This document shows, one piece after another, positions 20,794-28,522 of a DNA stretch of 34,506 nt (positions are counted from its first letter, which is position 1; each line of letters opens with the position of its first letter). The stretch spans positions 1-34,506 of the IMG/VR virus record IMGVR_UViG_3300018005_000033. One strand, written 5' to 3'. The notes under the pieces are model-generated. The model was not told where the DNA came from. It worked only from the letters and a program-made list of their open reading frames with translations, and ran no database searches. The position numbers and the translations under genes were made by a program. This DNA comes from a virus.

Positions 20794-20845
20794 TAGCAGG
20801 CAAGCGAAACCATTCTCTGGTCGGAGCCAGGCGGCTCCGACCAGA
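20781..20845 (+). promoter_or_regulatory. Two hairpins between coat gene and next gene
   Basis: CCTGCT (20781-20786) pairs with AGCAGG (20795-20800) across the coat stop codon. TCTGGTCGGAGCC (20816-20828) pairs perfectly over 13 bp with GGCTCCGACCAGA (20833-20845), loop AGGC. AAGGAAGG follows at once. There is no U-tract, so this looks like an RNA processing or stability element rather than a terminator. It resembles the double-hairpin leaders in plan but lacks their conserved second hairpin. Confidence 0.6.
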
Positions 20846-20858
20846 AAGGAAGGAAGCC

Positions 20859-21224
20859 ATGAAAAAAGGATTAGTGGAAGTGACCAAAGACGGCGAGACG
20901 ATCGAGATCCATCCCTCGACCTACCAGGCGCACCTGCGCGCCGGCTGGAAGATCGTGGATCCGGCCGACCTGGTCGAGCTAGCCAAGAGCGGCCTGGTGG
21001 TCGCCCAGGCCAATGCGACCATGTCCGGGAAACTGGTCAAGATGTTCAACAGCAAGACCGGCGAGACCAGCGAAGTGCATCCCACCACCGTGGAGGCGCA
21101 CATCCAGGCCGGCTGGAACGTGATCGACGCGAGCTACCTGAAAGCGGTGGTCGAGACCGCCGAAGCCCAAAAGCCGGCGGAGAAAGCCATCCCAGCGCGC
21201 CGGCCTGCCCAGAAGCGCGGATGA
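20859..21224 (+). CDS. Small head-associated protein with internal repeat
   Basis: 121 aa from ATG 20859. Two copies of one unit are visible: VTKDGETIEIHPSTYQAHLR then AGWKIVDPADL, and FNSKTGETSEVHPTTVEAHI then QAGWNVIDASYL. The C-terminus is basic and alanine/proline-rich. The position after the coat suggests a decoration or connector protein. The duplication may give two-fold contacts. No family recognised. Confidence 0.55.
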   Translation: MKKGLVEVTKDGETIEIHPSTYQAHLRAGWKIVDPADLVELAKSGLVVAQANATMSGKLVKMFNSKTGETSEVHPTTVEAHIQAGWNVIDASYLKAVVETAEAQKPAEKAIPARRPAQKRG

Positions 21225-21270
21225 CGTCCTGTCTTCGCCCGCTCTTTTTCCGGACTGATCGGAGCATGAC

Positions 21271-22272
21271 ATGGACCGACTGTACTGCACCGTAGCCGAC
21301 CTGGCCAAGATCGGCGGCAACGAAGCCGACCTGGTGAGCTACATCCGGGCGGCCAGCTCCTTTATCGACCAGGAGCTGGGCGCCTTCATCCCGTTCGCCG
21401 AGACCAAGCGTTTCGACGGAAACGGCGAGATCCGGCTGCGGCTGACCACGCCTTTGCTCGAAGTGACCGGCTCCATTCTGAACTACACCACGACCCTGAC
21501 CACCTTCGACTGGCTGACCTATCCCCGCGACCGCATGTGGGAGAACGGGCCTTATACCAGTCTGGCGTTCAACCCCCTGGCGCCGCACGGGCAGGTATGG
21601 ATCAATCTACGGGATGCGGTGGCCGTGCCCGGGCTGTGGGGCAAACTCGAGAAGTCCGTGCTCCTGGGGGTGGTGCTGGCTGCCCAGCAGGCGGATGCCA
21701 GCGGAACGACCCTGCAGGTGGCAGACGGATCACAACTCTCCCCGGGGATGGTGCTGCTGGTGGAGGCAGAGCAGGAGCTGGTAACCGCCACGGGTGCCCC
21801 CACGGCGGGCGTGACCACCCTGGGCACGGCGCTGAACAACGCTGACGAAGCCCTGACCCCGGCCAGCGTGGCGGCCGCAGCTATCGGAGAAACGATCCGG
21901 ATCGACTTCGAGAAGCTGCTGGTGCTGGACAAGAATGCCACGCAGTGGAGCGTGGTGCGCGGCTACCGCAACACGACCAAGGCCGCCCACAGCAACGGGG
22001 CCGCCATCGACGCCTACCGCACGTTCGTGGTCACACGCGGCGTGAACGGGACCACGGCCATTACACACGCCTTGAGCACGCCGATCAGCCGCTACCTGCC
22101 TCCCGAGAGTGTCAGCACCCTGTGCAAGGCGATCGCCACCCTGCTGAAGAAACTGGACGATGCACAGTACGCCGGCAAGACCGGCAATGCCAATCTCGGC
22201 GAGGTCTTTTACAACAATGCCTTTCCCCGGGACATCTGGGAAAAGGTGGAAAGCCAGTTCGACGTCGCATGA
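21271..22272 (+). CDS. Head-tail connector (gp6-like adaptor) with inserted domain
   Basis: 333 aa. The first 90 residues (LYCTVADLAKIGGNEADLVS, then YIRAASSFIDQELGAFIPF) and the last 60 (STLCKAIATLLKKLDDAQYA) match the helical connector that docks under the portal. Between them (about 125-265) is a beta-rich insertion (SGTTLQVADGSQLSPGMVLL) of the type found in virion surface proteins, making the protein far longer than the usual 100 or so residues. It overlaps the next gene by 4 bp. Confidence 0.65.
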   Translation: MDRLYCTVADLAKIGGNEADLVSYIRAASSFIDQELGAFIPFAETKRFDGNGEIRLRLTTPLLEVTGSILNYTTTLTTFDWLTYPRDRMWENGPYTSLAFNPLAPHGQVWINLRDAVAVPGLWGKLEKSVLLGVVLAAQQADASGTTLQVADGSQLSPGMVLLVEAEQELVTATGAPTAGVTTLGTALNNADEALTPASVAAAAIGETIRIDFEKLLVLDKNATQWSVVRGYRNTTKAAHSNGAAIDAYRTFVVTRGVNGTTAITHALSTPISRYLPPESVSTLCKAIATLLKKLDDAQYAGKTGNANLGEVFYNNAFPRDIWEKVESQFDVA

Positions 22273-22817
22273 GCGAAGAAGAAGGCGTCATTTCGGAGGA
22301 TCTGAAGAACCAGATCGCCAAACTGGACGGGATCCAGGAAGCGGCAGAGAAGAACCTGCGTCCGGCCATGCAGCGCGCCACATCGATGCTGCTGTCGGCG
22401 GTCGAGCCGAACGTGCCGAGCCTGACGGGACTGAGCCGCTCCTCGCTGGAGACACGCATCACTGGCTCAGGGCTGGACCTGACGGGAACCGTGGGCTGGA
22501 ACCGCGGCAGCGGCAAGCGCAGCCCCTGGTGGATCAACATCGTGGAATACGGGGCGCGTGAGCATGACCTGACCCCGAAGTCCACGATCCGCAGCCGGAG
22601 CGGGATGCACTACTTCCAGGAAATGAAAACGCTGGGATTTGCCCCCACCGGCCGGCACGTGCTGGTCAACGGGCAGTGGAAGACGATCGGGATCCACCCG
22701 GGCTTTTCCGGGCGATTCATGATCTCGAATGCCTACGAACGCAACCAGGAGGACATTGCCAGCATCTTCTCGGCGGCGATGGACCAAACCCTGCAGGAGT
22801 TGGGCGTCCATGATTGA
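22269..22817 (+). CDS. Head-tail joining / tail completion protein (gp10-like)
   Basis: 182 aa from ATG 22269. NLRPAMQRATSMLLSAVEPN, then TGLSRSSLETRITGSGLDLT, and a basic-aromatic stretch (GSGKRSPWWINIVEYGARE) fit HK97 gp10-type proteins that join head to tail. The late FSGRFMISNAYERNQEDIAS helix is also typical. Position after the adaptor supports it. Confidence 0.65.
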   Translation: MSEEEGVISEDLKNQIAKLDGIQEAAEKNLRPAMQRATSMLLSAVEPNVPSLTGLSRSSLETRITGSGLDLTGTVGWNRGSGKRSPWWINIVEYGAREHDLTPKSTIRSRSGMHYFQEMKTLGFAPTGRHVLVNGQWKTIGIHPGFSGRFMISNAYERNQEDIASIFSAAMDQTLQELGVHD

Positions 22818-23265
22818 GAACTGGCTGGATGCGGTCTGCGACGTCTTTGGGAGCCTCCCGAACGGGACCGGTGGGCAGGTCAAGGCGTACCATGTCTTCG
22901 ACCGGGGCGAGATCCCCAGCGCACTGACGGAATATCCCTGCGCGGTGACCTATGTGCCGGAGGCCGAACCGGAATATACCGCCGGAGCGATCACGGCGCT
23001 GATCTGGAGCGGCGAGACCGAGCTGCACGTAACATCTGCAGACGATCCGGCGCTGTTGCCGGACGTGATGAAGTATTTCAGCCGGGTGCTGCTGGCGGTG
23101 ACGGTGAACCGGACCTTGGGCGGCAAAGTGCAATATTTCCTACTGCCGGAAGGCCAAAAGTCCATCCGGATGAGCAAACTGCAGTACGGCTCCGGGCCTT
23201 TCCATTATGGCCTGGTGGTGATGTGGGAAGTCAAAGAAAATATCGGGCTCAGCCTGAGCGGATAA
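22810..23265 (+). CDS. Tail terminator-like protein
   Basis: 151 aa from ATG 22810. ENWLDAVCDVFGSLPNG, then an alpha/beta domain (PCAVTYVPEAEPEYTAGAIT) and a C-terminal beta region (GPFHYGLVVMWEVKENIGLS). Placement between the gp10-like protein and the major tail protein is that of the tail terminator, which caps the tube. Assignment rests mainly on gene order. Confidence 0.5.
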   Translation: MIENWLDAVCDVFGSLPNGTGGQVKAYHVFDRGEIPSALTEYPCAVTYVPEAEPEYTAGAITALIWSGETELHVTSADDPALLPDVMKYFSRVLLAVTVNRTLGGKVQYFLLPEGQKSIRMSKLQYGSGPFHYGLVVMWEVKENIGLSLSG

Positions 23266-23278
23266 AAAAGGAGCAATC

Positions 23279-23512
23279 ATGTTGAACTATATCGGAAATG
23301 GGGATCATAAGATCGGGATCCCGGCCAGGGATTTGAGCGCCGAAGAATTGCAGCAATACGGCGGCGAGGCCCTCCTGCTGGCCACGGGCCTGTATGCCAA
23401 ACCCGCAAAAGTCAGCAAGAAAGCCGCGGCGGTTACGAAAGAAGTCGCTTCGGCGCCTCACGGCGTCGAAGTGGCCGATGGCGGCTTGACGCCGCCTCGG
23501 CTCAAGGAGTAA
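23279..23512 (+). CDS. Small protein before the tail-tube genes
   Basis: 77 aa. LNYIGNGDHKIGIPARDLSA, then YGGEALLLATGLYAKP is a compact beta/alpha unit seen in short proteins ahead of tail genes. The tail is Lys/Ala-rich. Its last 20 or so codons coincide with the double-hairpin element (23448-23501), so the RNA structure and the C-terminus share DNA. Confidence 0.55.
   Translation: MLNYIGNGDHKIGIPARDLSAEELQQYGGEALLLATGLYAKPAKVSKKAAAVTKEVASAPHGVEVADGGLTPPRLKE
23448..23509 (+). promoter_or_regulatory. Double-hairpin leader, copy B
   Basis: Hairpin 1: CTTCGGCGCC (23448-23457) with GGCGTCGAAG (23462-23471), loop TCAC. Hairpin 2: GCCGA (23474-23478), T bulge, GGCGGC, loop TTGAC, GCCGCC, TCGGC (23497-23501). 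AAGGAG begins 2 nt further on. Hairpin 1 and most of hairpin 2 lie within the end of the preceding gene, immediately upstream of the first tail-tube gene. Confidence 0.75.
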
Positions 23513-23515
23513 GCC

Positions 23516-24775
23516 ATGCCAAACATCAATACCAACTCCGGCACGAAAGCCATGCGCAAGATCCAGCTCGGGGTGGAGACCACCCCGGGGACGCCCGTCG
23601 TCGCCACGGCCTTGTGGCGCGGGGTGGGGGTGGCGGAGGACAGCCGCCTGATCTCCTTCCCGAAGGAAGACATCGGGGTGGCGCCCGGCGTGGACCGCTC
23701 CTACCTGGCGTCGCTGGGAGGCAAGATCAACCTGGCGCCGATCGAGGAGACCTTCGAGCAGGGCCCGTACCTGTTCGAGATGGGCTGCAAGAAACTTGGG
23801 ACGGGCGTAGCGGATGGGGGCGGGACGGGCAAGATCTACACCTACCCGTTCTGGAGCACGCCGGCCAACAAACTGACCCAGTCCCTGCTCGGGATCCGCA
23901 CGGTGGAAGCCGGCGACGACATGGGCCTCGAGATCATGGAATTCGCCTACGCCGATTCGATCGTCTTGGACGCCAAGGGCGACGGCGGCTGGATGATGAG
24001 CGGGACCTTGATGGGGAGGCAACTCACGGCGGGCCTGGCCGTGACAGCCACCACGATCTCCTTCGACGCCAGCCACCACATCCTGGATTCGGGCAACGGG
24101 CTGGCCGGGTTCGCCACACCGATCATTATCAAAGTGATCGGCTCGAACCTGAATGACGGGATCTACACCGTGACCACCACGGCCGCCGGGCAACTGACCG
24201 TGACCGAAACGACCGTGACCGAGAGCGCTGGCAACACTATCACTATCATCAAATATTTCACCGGCGGACCGGCGGGATTAGCCGTGCCGACCGTGGAAGA
24301 TATCGCCTTCGGCGGCACCAAGTTGTTCGTCGATCCGGTGGGCGGGACGCTGGGTGCCACGCAGGTGACCAACAGCCTGCTGAGCTGCACGGTGACCATC
24401 AAGACCGGGATCGTTGGAAAAGACACCGGCGATGGGGTGTACTACTTCAGCCACCTGGAGTTCGTGCCGGAGGACATCACGGTCAAGATGAGCTTCCTAT
24501 ACAACGGCAATGCCCAGGGAGAGCGGGCGAATTTCCGGTCCCAGACGCCGCGCCTGATCCGGGTTCAGAGCCAGGGTTCCGCCCTGACGACCCCCGGCGC
24601 CTATTCCTACAAAACGCGCAACATTGACCTGGCCGGCAAGTGGGACAAGTTCGACCCGATCGGCGAGCAGAACGGCTCGGACATCATCTCGGGCTCGTTC
24701 CACGCCAAATACAACGCCACGGCAGCCAAATACTGCGTGGTGACCTACGTAAACCAGTTGGCCAGCCTACCGTAA
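23516..24775 (+). CDS. Major tail (tube) protein, copy 1
   Basis: 419 aa. GVETTPGTPVVATALWRG, then FPKEDIGVAPGVDRSYLASL and PIEETFEQGPYLFEMG, with a C-terminal FDPIGEQNGSDIISGSFHAK, mark a long siphophage tail-tube subunit. An inserted beta domain (about 180-240; LNDGIYTVTTTAAGQLTVTE) resembles small Ig-like or tail-surface modules. A second gene at 24881 encodes a closely similar protein. The double-hairpin leader lies directly upstream. It forms the tail tube wall. Confidence 0.78.
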   Translation: MPNINTNSGTKAMRKIQLGVETTPGTPVVATALWRGVGVAEDSRLISFPKEDIGVAPGVDRSYLASLGGKINLAPIEETFEQGPYLFEMGCKKLGTGVADGGGTGKIYTYPFWSTPANKLTQSLLGIRTVEAGDDMGLEIMEFAYADSIVLDAKGDGGWMMSGTLMGRQLTAGLAVTATTISFDASHHILDSGNGLAGFATPIIIKVIGSNLNDGIYTVTTTAAGQLTVTETTVTESAGNTITIIKYFTGGPAGLAVPTVEDIAFGGTKLFVDPVGGTLGATQVTNSLLSCTVTIKTGIVGKDTGDGVYYFSHLEFVPEDITVKMSFLYNGNAQGERANFRSQTPRLIRVQSQGSALTTPGAYSYKTRNIDLAGKWDKFDPIGEQNGSDIISGSFHAKYNATAAKYCVVTYVNQLASLP

Positions 24776-24788
24776 GGCTGGAGAAACG

Positions 24789-24872
24789 ACTTCGACGCCT
24801 CATTCCCCAGGGATGCTTCGCGATGGCGCCGAAGTGGCCAACGGTGACTTGTAGTCGCCTCGGCTCAAGGAG
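24789..24872 (+). promoter_or_regulatory. Double-hairpin leader, copy C
   Basis: Hairpin 1: ACTTCGACGCC (24789-24799) with GGCGCCGAAGT (24825-24835), one mismatch, and a 25-nt loop containing its own small hairpin. Hairpin 2: GCCAA (24837-24841), C bulge, GGTGACT, loop TGT, AGTCGCC, TCGGC (24860-24864), with one mismatch and one G-U pair. AAGGAG follows after 2 nt. Like copy D it is preceded by GGCTGGAGAAACG just after a stop codon. Confidence 0.75.
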
Positions 24873-24880
24873 AGTAAGCC

Positions 24881-26152
24881 ATGCCCAATATCCAGACCAA
24901 CTCAGGCACGAAAGCCCTGCGCAAGATCCAGTGGGGGGCGGAAGCCACCCCAGGGACGCCCGTCGCCGCCACGGCGCTATGGCGGGGTGTGGGTGTTTCC
25001 GAAGACCTGCGCCAGCTCGTCTTCCCGAAAGAAGACATCGGAGTGGCGCCGGGAGCAGACCGCTCCTACCTGGCGAGCCTGGGCGGAAAGATCACCCTGG
25101 CACCGATCGAGGAGACCTTCGAGCAAGGACCATACCTGTTTGAGATGGGCGCCAAGAAGATCGGGACGGGCGTGGCGGACGGAGCCGGATCGGGCAAGAT
25201 CTACAGCTACCCGTTCTGGACCACGCCGGCCAACAAGCTGACCCAAGCGACGCTGGGGATCCGCACGGTGGAAGCAGGCGACGACATGGGCATCGAGGTG
25301 ATGGAATTCGGGTTCACCGATTCCATCGTCCTGGACGGCAAGGGCGACGGCGGCTGGATGATGAGCGGGGCCCTGATGGGACGCCAGCTTACGGCGGCGG
25401 CGGTGATCAACGCCACCACGGTCTCCTTCGACAACGCCCACCATATCCTGGACTCGGCCAGCGGATTCAAGGTGGCCAACGGCTTCTCGGCAGCCATGAT
25501 CGTCAAGGTGCTGGGCTCCGCTTCGAATGATGGGATTTACACGGTGACGGCCCAGGCGGACGGCCAACTGACCGTGACCGAGGTAACTGTCACGGAAGGC
25601 GCCGCCAACACGATCACCGTCAGCCAATATTTCAGCGGCGGACCGACCGGTCTGACCGTGCCGACCGTGGAAGACATCGCCTTCGGCAACACCAAGCTGT
25701 ACATCGACCTGGTGAGCGGGACGATCGGCACCACGCAGGTGACCAACAGCCTGCTTTCCGCCACGGTGACGATCAAGACCGGCATCCTGGGGAAGGATAC
25801 CGGCGACGGGAACCTGTACTTCAACCACCTGGAATTCGTACCGGAGGACATCACGGTCAAGATGAGCTTCCTGTTCAACGGCAACAGCCAGGCGGAGCGG
25901 GCGGCATGGCGGGCCCAGACGCCGCGCCTGATCCGCTTGCGCTCGCTGGGCAGCCTGCTGACCACAGCGGGCACGACCTACACCAACAAAACGCGGGATA
26001 TCGACCTGGCCGGCAAGTGGGAGAAATTCGACCCGATCGGAGAGCAGAACGGCTCGGACATCATCTCAGCCACGTTCCACGCCAAATACAACTCCACAGC
26101 GGCCAAATACTGCGTGGTGACCTACGTGAATCAATTAACCAGCCTGCCTTGA
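24881..26152 (+). CDS. Major tail (tube) protein, copy 2
   Basis: 423 aa and colinear with the preceding gene: long identical blocks include FPKEDIGVAPG, APIEETFEQGPYLFEMG, GDGGWMMSG and KFDPIGEQNGSDIIS. Differences cluster in the inserted beta domain (about 180-245), where this copy is a few residues longer. Both copies are intact, with strong ribosome sites and their own double-hairpin leaders, so neither looks like a decaying duplicate. It may form a mixed tube or replace copy 1. Confidence 0.78.
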   Translation: MPNIQTNSGTKALRKIQWGAEATPGTPVAATALWRGVGVSEDLRQLVFPKEDIGVAPGADRSYLASLGGKITLAPIEETFEQGPYLFEMGAKKIGTGVADGAGSGKIYSYPFWTTPANKLTQATLGIRTVEAGDDMGIEVMEFGFTDSIVLDGKGDGGWMMSGALMGRQLTAAAVINATTVSFDNAHHILDSASGFKVANGFSAAMIVKVLGSASNDGIYTVTAQADGQLTVTEVTVTEGAANTITVSQYFSGGPTGLTVPTVEDIAFGNTKLYIDLVSGTIGTTQVTNSLLSATVTIKTGILGKDTGDGNLYFNHLEFVPEDITVKMSFLFNGNSQAERAAWRAQTPRLIRLRSLGSLLTTAGTTYTNKTRDIDLAGKWEKFDPIGEQNGSDIISATFHAKYNSTAAKYCVVTYVNQLTSLP

Positions 26153-26166
26153 GGCTGGAGAAACGG

Positions 26167-26228
26167 ACACTGGCGCTTCATAGCGCCAGTGTGGACAACG
26201 GTGACTTGAAGTCACCTTGTCTCAGGAG
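26167..26228 (+). promoter_or_regulatory. Double-hairpin leader, copy D
   Basis: Hairpin 1: perfect 11-bp ACACTGGCGCT (26167-26177) with AGCGCCAGTGT (26182-26192), loop TCAT. Hairpin 2: GACAA (26194-26198), C bulge, GGTGACT, loop TGA, AGTCACC, TTGTC (26217-26221), all 12 pairs intact. AGGAG follows after 2 nt. Compared with copy B the lower stem has changed on both sides, which keeps the pairing. Confidence 0.78.
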
Positions 26229-26233
26229 ATCCT

Positions 26234-26668
26234 ATGGAATTCAAGATCCCGAAGATCACCGCTCCGCTCGACCTGGGCGGATATTCAACTGCACTGGCCG
26301 GGCAATGCGTGCAGGTATGGATCAACCCACCGCTCGAGAAGCGGCGGACGTACTGGCAGACCAGCCGGCGTGTGCTCGAGCTGGATGCGCAGAAGAAGAG
26401 ATTAAATGCCGAGAAACAACCGCTGACTCCAGCCCAACTTAAAGCCGTAGCTTTTTTGGAACAAGAAGCTACGAAACTGCTCGGGCAGATCGACGCGTGG
26501 ATCTCCGAGATCTGGAGCCAGGGAGCGGAAGAGACGCACGTGCCGGCGGAGACCGTGCACCAATTCCGGGTGGAGAGCGCCGACACGGACCCACAGCTGT
26601 TTGGATGGATGGTGGGCAGCAGCCTGCGCCTGATGATGGAGCACCAGGGCACTGTAAAAAAAGGATAG
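26234..26668 (+). CDS. Tail assembly chaperone, short form (gpG-like)
   Basis: 144 aa. The N-terminus (EFKIPKITAPLDLGGYSTAL) and the small helical body fit tail assembly chaperones placed between tube and tape-measure genes; they hold the tape measure during tail assembly. The gene ends just after a run of seven A residues (26656-26662) at which ribosomes can slip -1 into the next frame. The double-hairpin leader precedes it. Confidence 0.75.
   Translation: MEFKIPKITAPLDLGGYSTALAGQCVQVWINPPLEKRRTYWQTSRRVLELDAQKKRLNAEKQPLTPAQLKAVAFLEQEATKLLGQIDAWISEIWSQGAEETHVPAETVHQFRVESADTDPQLFGWMVGSSLRLMMEHQGTVKKG
26656..26662 (+). other. -1 frameshift slippery site
   Basis: A AAA AAA in the zero frame (codons gtA AAA AAA, then GGA TAG) is a classical slippery heptamer. 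A -1 slip bypasses the TAG at 26666-26668 and continues for 70 codons to 26874. The position, two codons before the stop of the chaperone gene, matches the G-GT system of lambda-like siphophages. Confidence 0.8.
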
Positions 26669-26874
26669 GCGCCGCCTGTAGCTTGCTGGCAGTCGGCGCA
26701 GCCACGGATGACTATTACATGAGCCGGGTGCTGCGGGCGATGAAGGTCCACCAGGTGACCGGCCAGGCGGTCTGGCCGTGGGAGGTGGACGAACTCGTCC
26801 CGGAAGACTGGCTGGAAGCCATCCTGGCGGTGGTAGACGAGATCCCGAAGAGGACGCCGAAGAACAATGGGTAG
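26662..26874 (+). CDS. Frameshift extension of tail chaperone (T domain of gpGT)
   Basis: Read after a -1 shift, this segment adds 70 residues (RIGAACSLLAVGAATDDYYM, then AVWPWEVDELVPEDWLEAIL) to the first 143 residues of the chaperone, giving a product of about 213 aa. It has no good start of its own; an internal ATG at 26719 has no ribosome site. It ends 8 bp inside the tape-measure gene. In known phages the extended form is a minor product that binds the tape measure. Confidence 0.75.
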   Translation, partial: RIGAACSLLAVGAATDDYYMSRVLRAMKVHQVTGQAVWPWEVDELVPEDWLEAILAVVDEIPKRTPKNNG

Positions 26875-28522
26875 CAAAGACAGCATTCTCAACATCATCC
26901 TGAATATCGTCAAGCAAGGCTCGGGCGCCAAGGATGCCAACGACGACCTGGGCAAACTTGACAGCCAACTCTTAGGCCTGGGCATGTCGATCCTGGGGGA
27001 CGTGGTCGGTTTCACCACCCTATCCGGAGCGGCCTACGCCCTCTTCGATGAATTGAAACAAGATATCGAGGCAGCTTCCCAGGCCGAGACCACGATGGCG
27101 CGCCTGGGAGCAACGATCCAAAGCACCGGTAGGGGCAGCGAGACCAGCACGGTACAGGTCCACCAGTTAGCGGAGAGCATGCGGGGGTTGTTCAGCACCG
27201 AAGAGATCGAGGCCGCAGCCAACGAGCTGATGCGCTACATGGACATCCCGACCAGCCAGATCCCGGGCGACCTGGCACTGATCCAGAACATGGCGGCCGG
27301 GCTGGGAGAGTCCCTGCCGCAGGCAGCCGACACGCTGGGCATGGCACTGGAGACCGGGCGGCTGCGCGGGCTGGGCTTCAGCCGCGAAATGCAGAACACG
27401 ATCTCGACCATGATGACGGCAGGGGATATCGCCGGGGCAGACGCGATCATCATGGACCAACTCAACTCGAAATTCAGCGGCCAGGCAGCAGCGGCCCTGG
27501 ATACCTACGCCGGCAAGCAGGCGGTGGTCGACAATGAATTCGAAGTAATCAACGAAACGGTGGGAAGCGCTTTTATTCCGATGCTCAAGCTGATGGAAGA
27601 CGAGCTTTCGAAATCGTTATCCGGGTGGATCCAGCTTCTTCCGTACGTTCAAAACGCGGCAGTCATGTTCGACAACTGGCTGACGGGGAATCAAACCAGT
27701 GTTAAAAATCTAACTGTAGCTGTCGTTGGCAATGTTGGGCCGACGTTGGATGAAGCCGCAGCAACCCAGCAAGCCGCCAATGCTGCAGCTGCGCAAGCCG
27801 CGGCTGTGAATGCGGCAGCCGCAGCCCAGAAAGAACAGGCTTCTCAGTCGCAATTCCTCAACGACGCCCTGGGAGTGATCGTCAACAGCGACAAGAGCAT
27901 CAAAGATATTGAGGACCAGCTCACCACGGCACGCAAGCAGGGCTATAGCGAAACCGGGCAGCACATCACCGACCTGAAGACCAAGCTGGCGGATGCCCAA
28001 CAATCCGAACAGGACTCCCTGCTGAAGATGGTGGACCAGTTCATCTTCACCAAGGATGTGATGACCGGCAAGATGGACATGTCGACCTACCTGAACCTCG
28101 AGGTGCAGCAAGGACTGATCACCCAGGGGGAAGCGGATATGGCGACGAAGTGGCTGGATTACGCGAATACCGTCGCCAACAACGCGGTCAATGCCAATGC
28201 AACCATCACCACCACCTACGTCGACATCTATAAAAAAGTGGGCCAGCCGGGCACTTACCAACCGATGGGCGAGGGTGGGTCCGTGGAGCCGAATTCGTAC
28301 CTATGGAATGAGCAGGCCTCCAGCCGGCCGGAAGTATTTGTGAGTGGGGGGGGCTACATCCTGACCAAACAGGACGCCCAGGCAGCCCTGGGCGGGGGCG
28401 GCGGGATGATGTTCGTGGTGAACTATTCGCCGATGCTCTCGTTCGCGGACGAAGCCGAACTGAAGATGCGCCTGGCACCGCTGATCGACCAGTTGGTACA
28501 GAAGTCGAAAGGGCGGTTCTGA
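26867..28522 (+). CDS. Tape measure protein
   Basis: 551 aa. The N-terminus is helical (NIILNIVKQGSGAKDANDDL), followed by long helical stretches (ETTMARLGATIQSTG, then FSTEEIEAAANELMRYMDIP) and an Ala/Gln-rich segment about 295-330 typical of tape measures. Late hydrophobic helices and a glycine-rich turn (VFVSGGGYILTKQDAQAALG) precede the C-terminus. By the usual rule of about 1.5 angstroms per residue the tail would be short, roughly 80 nm. It overlaps the chaperone extension by 8 bp and the next gene by one base. Confidence 0.85.
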   Translation: MGSKDSILNIILNIVKQGSGAKDANDDLGKLDSQLLGLGMSILGDVVGFTTLSGAAYALFDELKQDIEAASQAETTMARLGATIQSTGRGSETSTVQVHQLAESMRGLFSTEEIEAAANELMRYMDIPTSQIPGDLALIQNMAAGLGESLPQAADTLGMALETGRLRGLGFSREMQNTISTMMTAGDIAGADAIIMDQLNSKFSGQAAAALDTYAGKQAVVDNEFEVINETVGSAFIPMLKLMEDELSKSLSGWIQLLPYVQNAAVMFDNWLTGNQTSVKNLTVAVVGNVGPTLDEAAATQQAANAAAAQAAAVNAAAAAQKEQASQSQFLNDALGVIVNSDKSIKDIEDQLTTARKQGYSETGQHITDLKTKLADAQQSEQDSLLKMVDQFIFTKDVMTGKMDMSTYLNLEVQQGLITQGEADMATKWLDYANTVANNAVNANATITTTYVDIYKKVGQPGTYQPMGEGGSVEPNSYLWNEQASSRPEVFVSGGGYILTKQDAQAALGGGGGMMFVVNYSPMLSFADEAELKMRLAPLIDQLVQKSKGRF

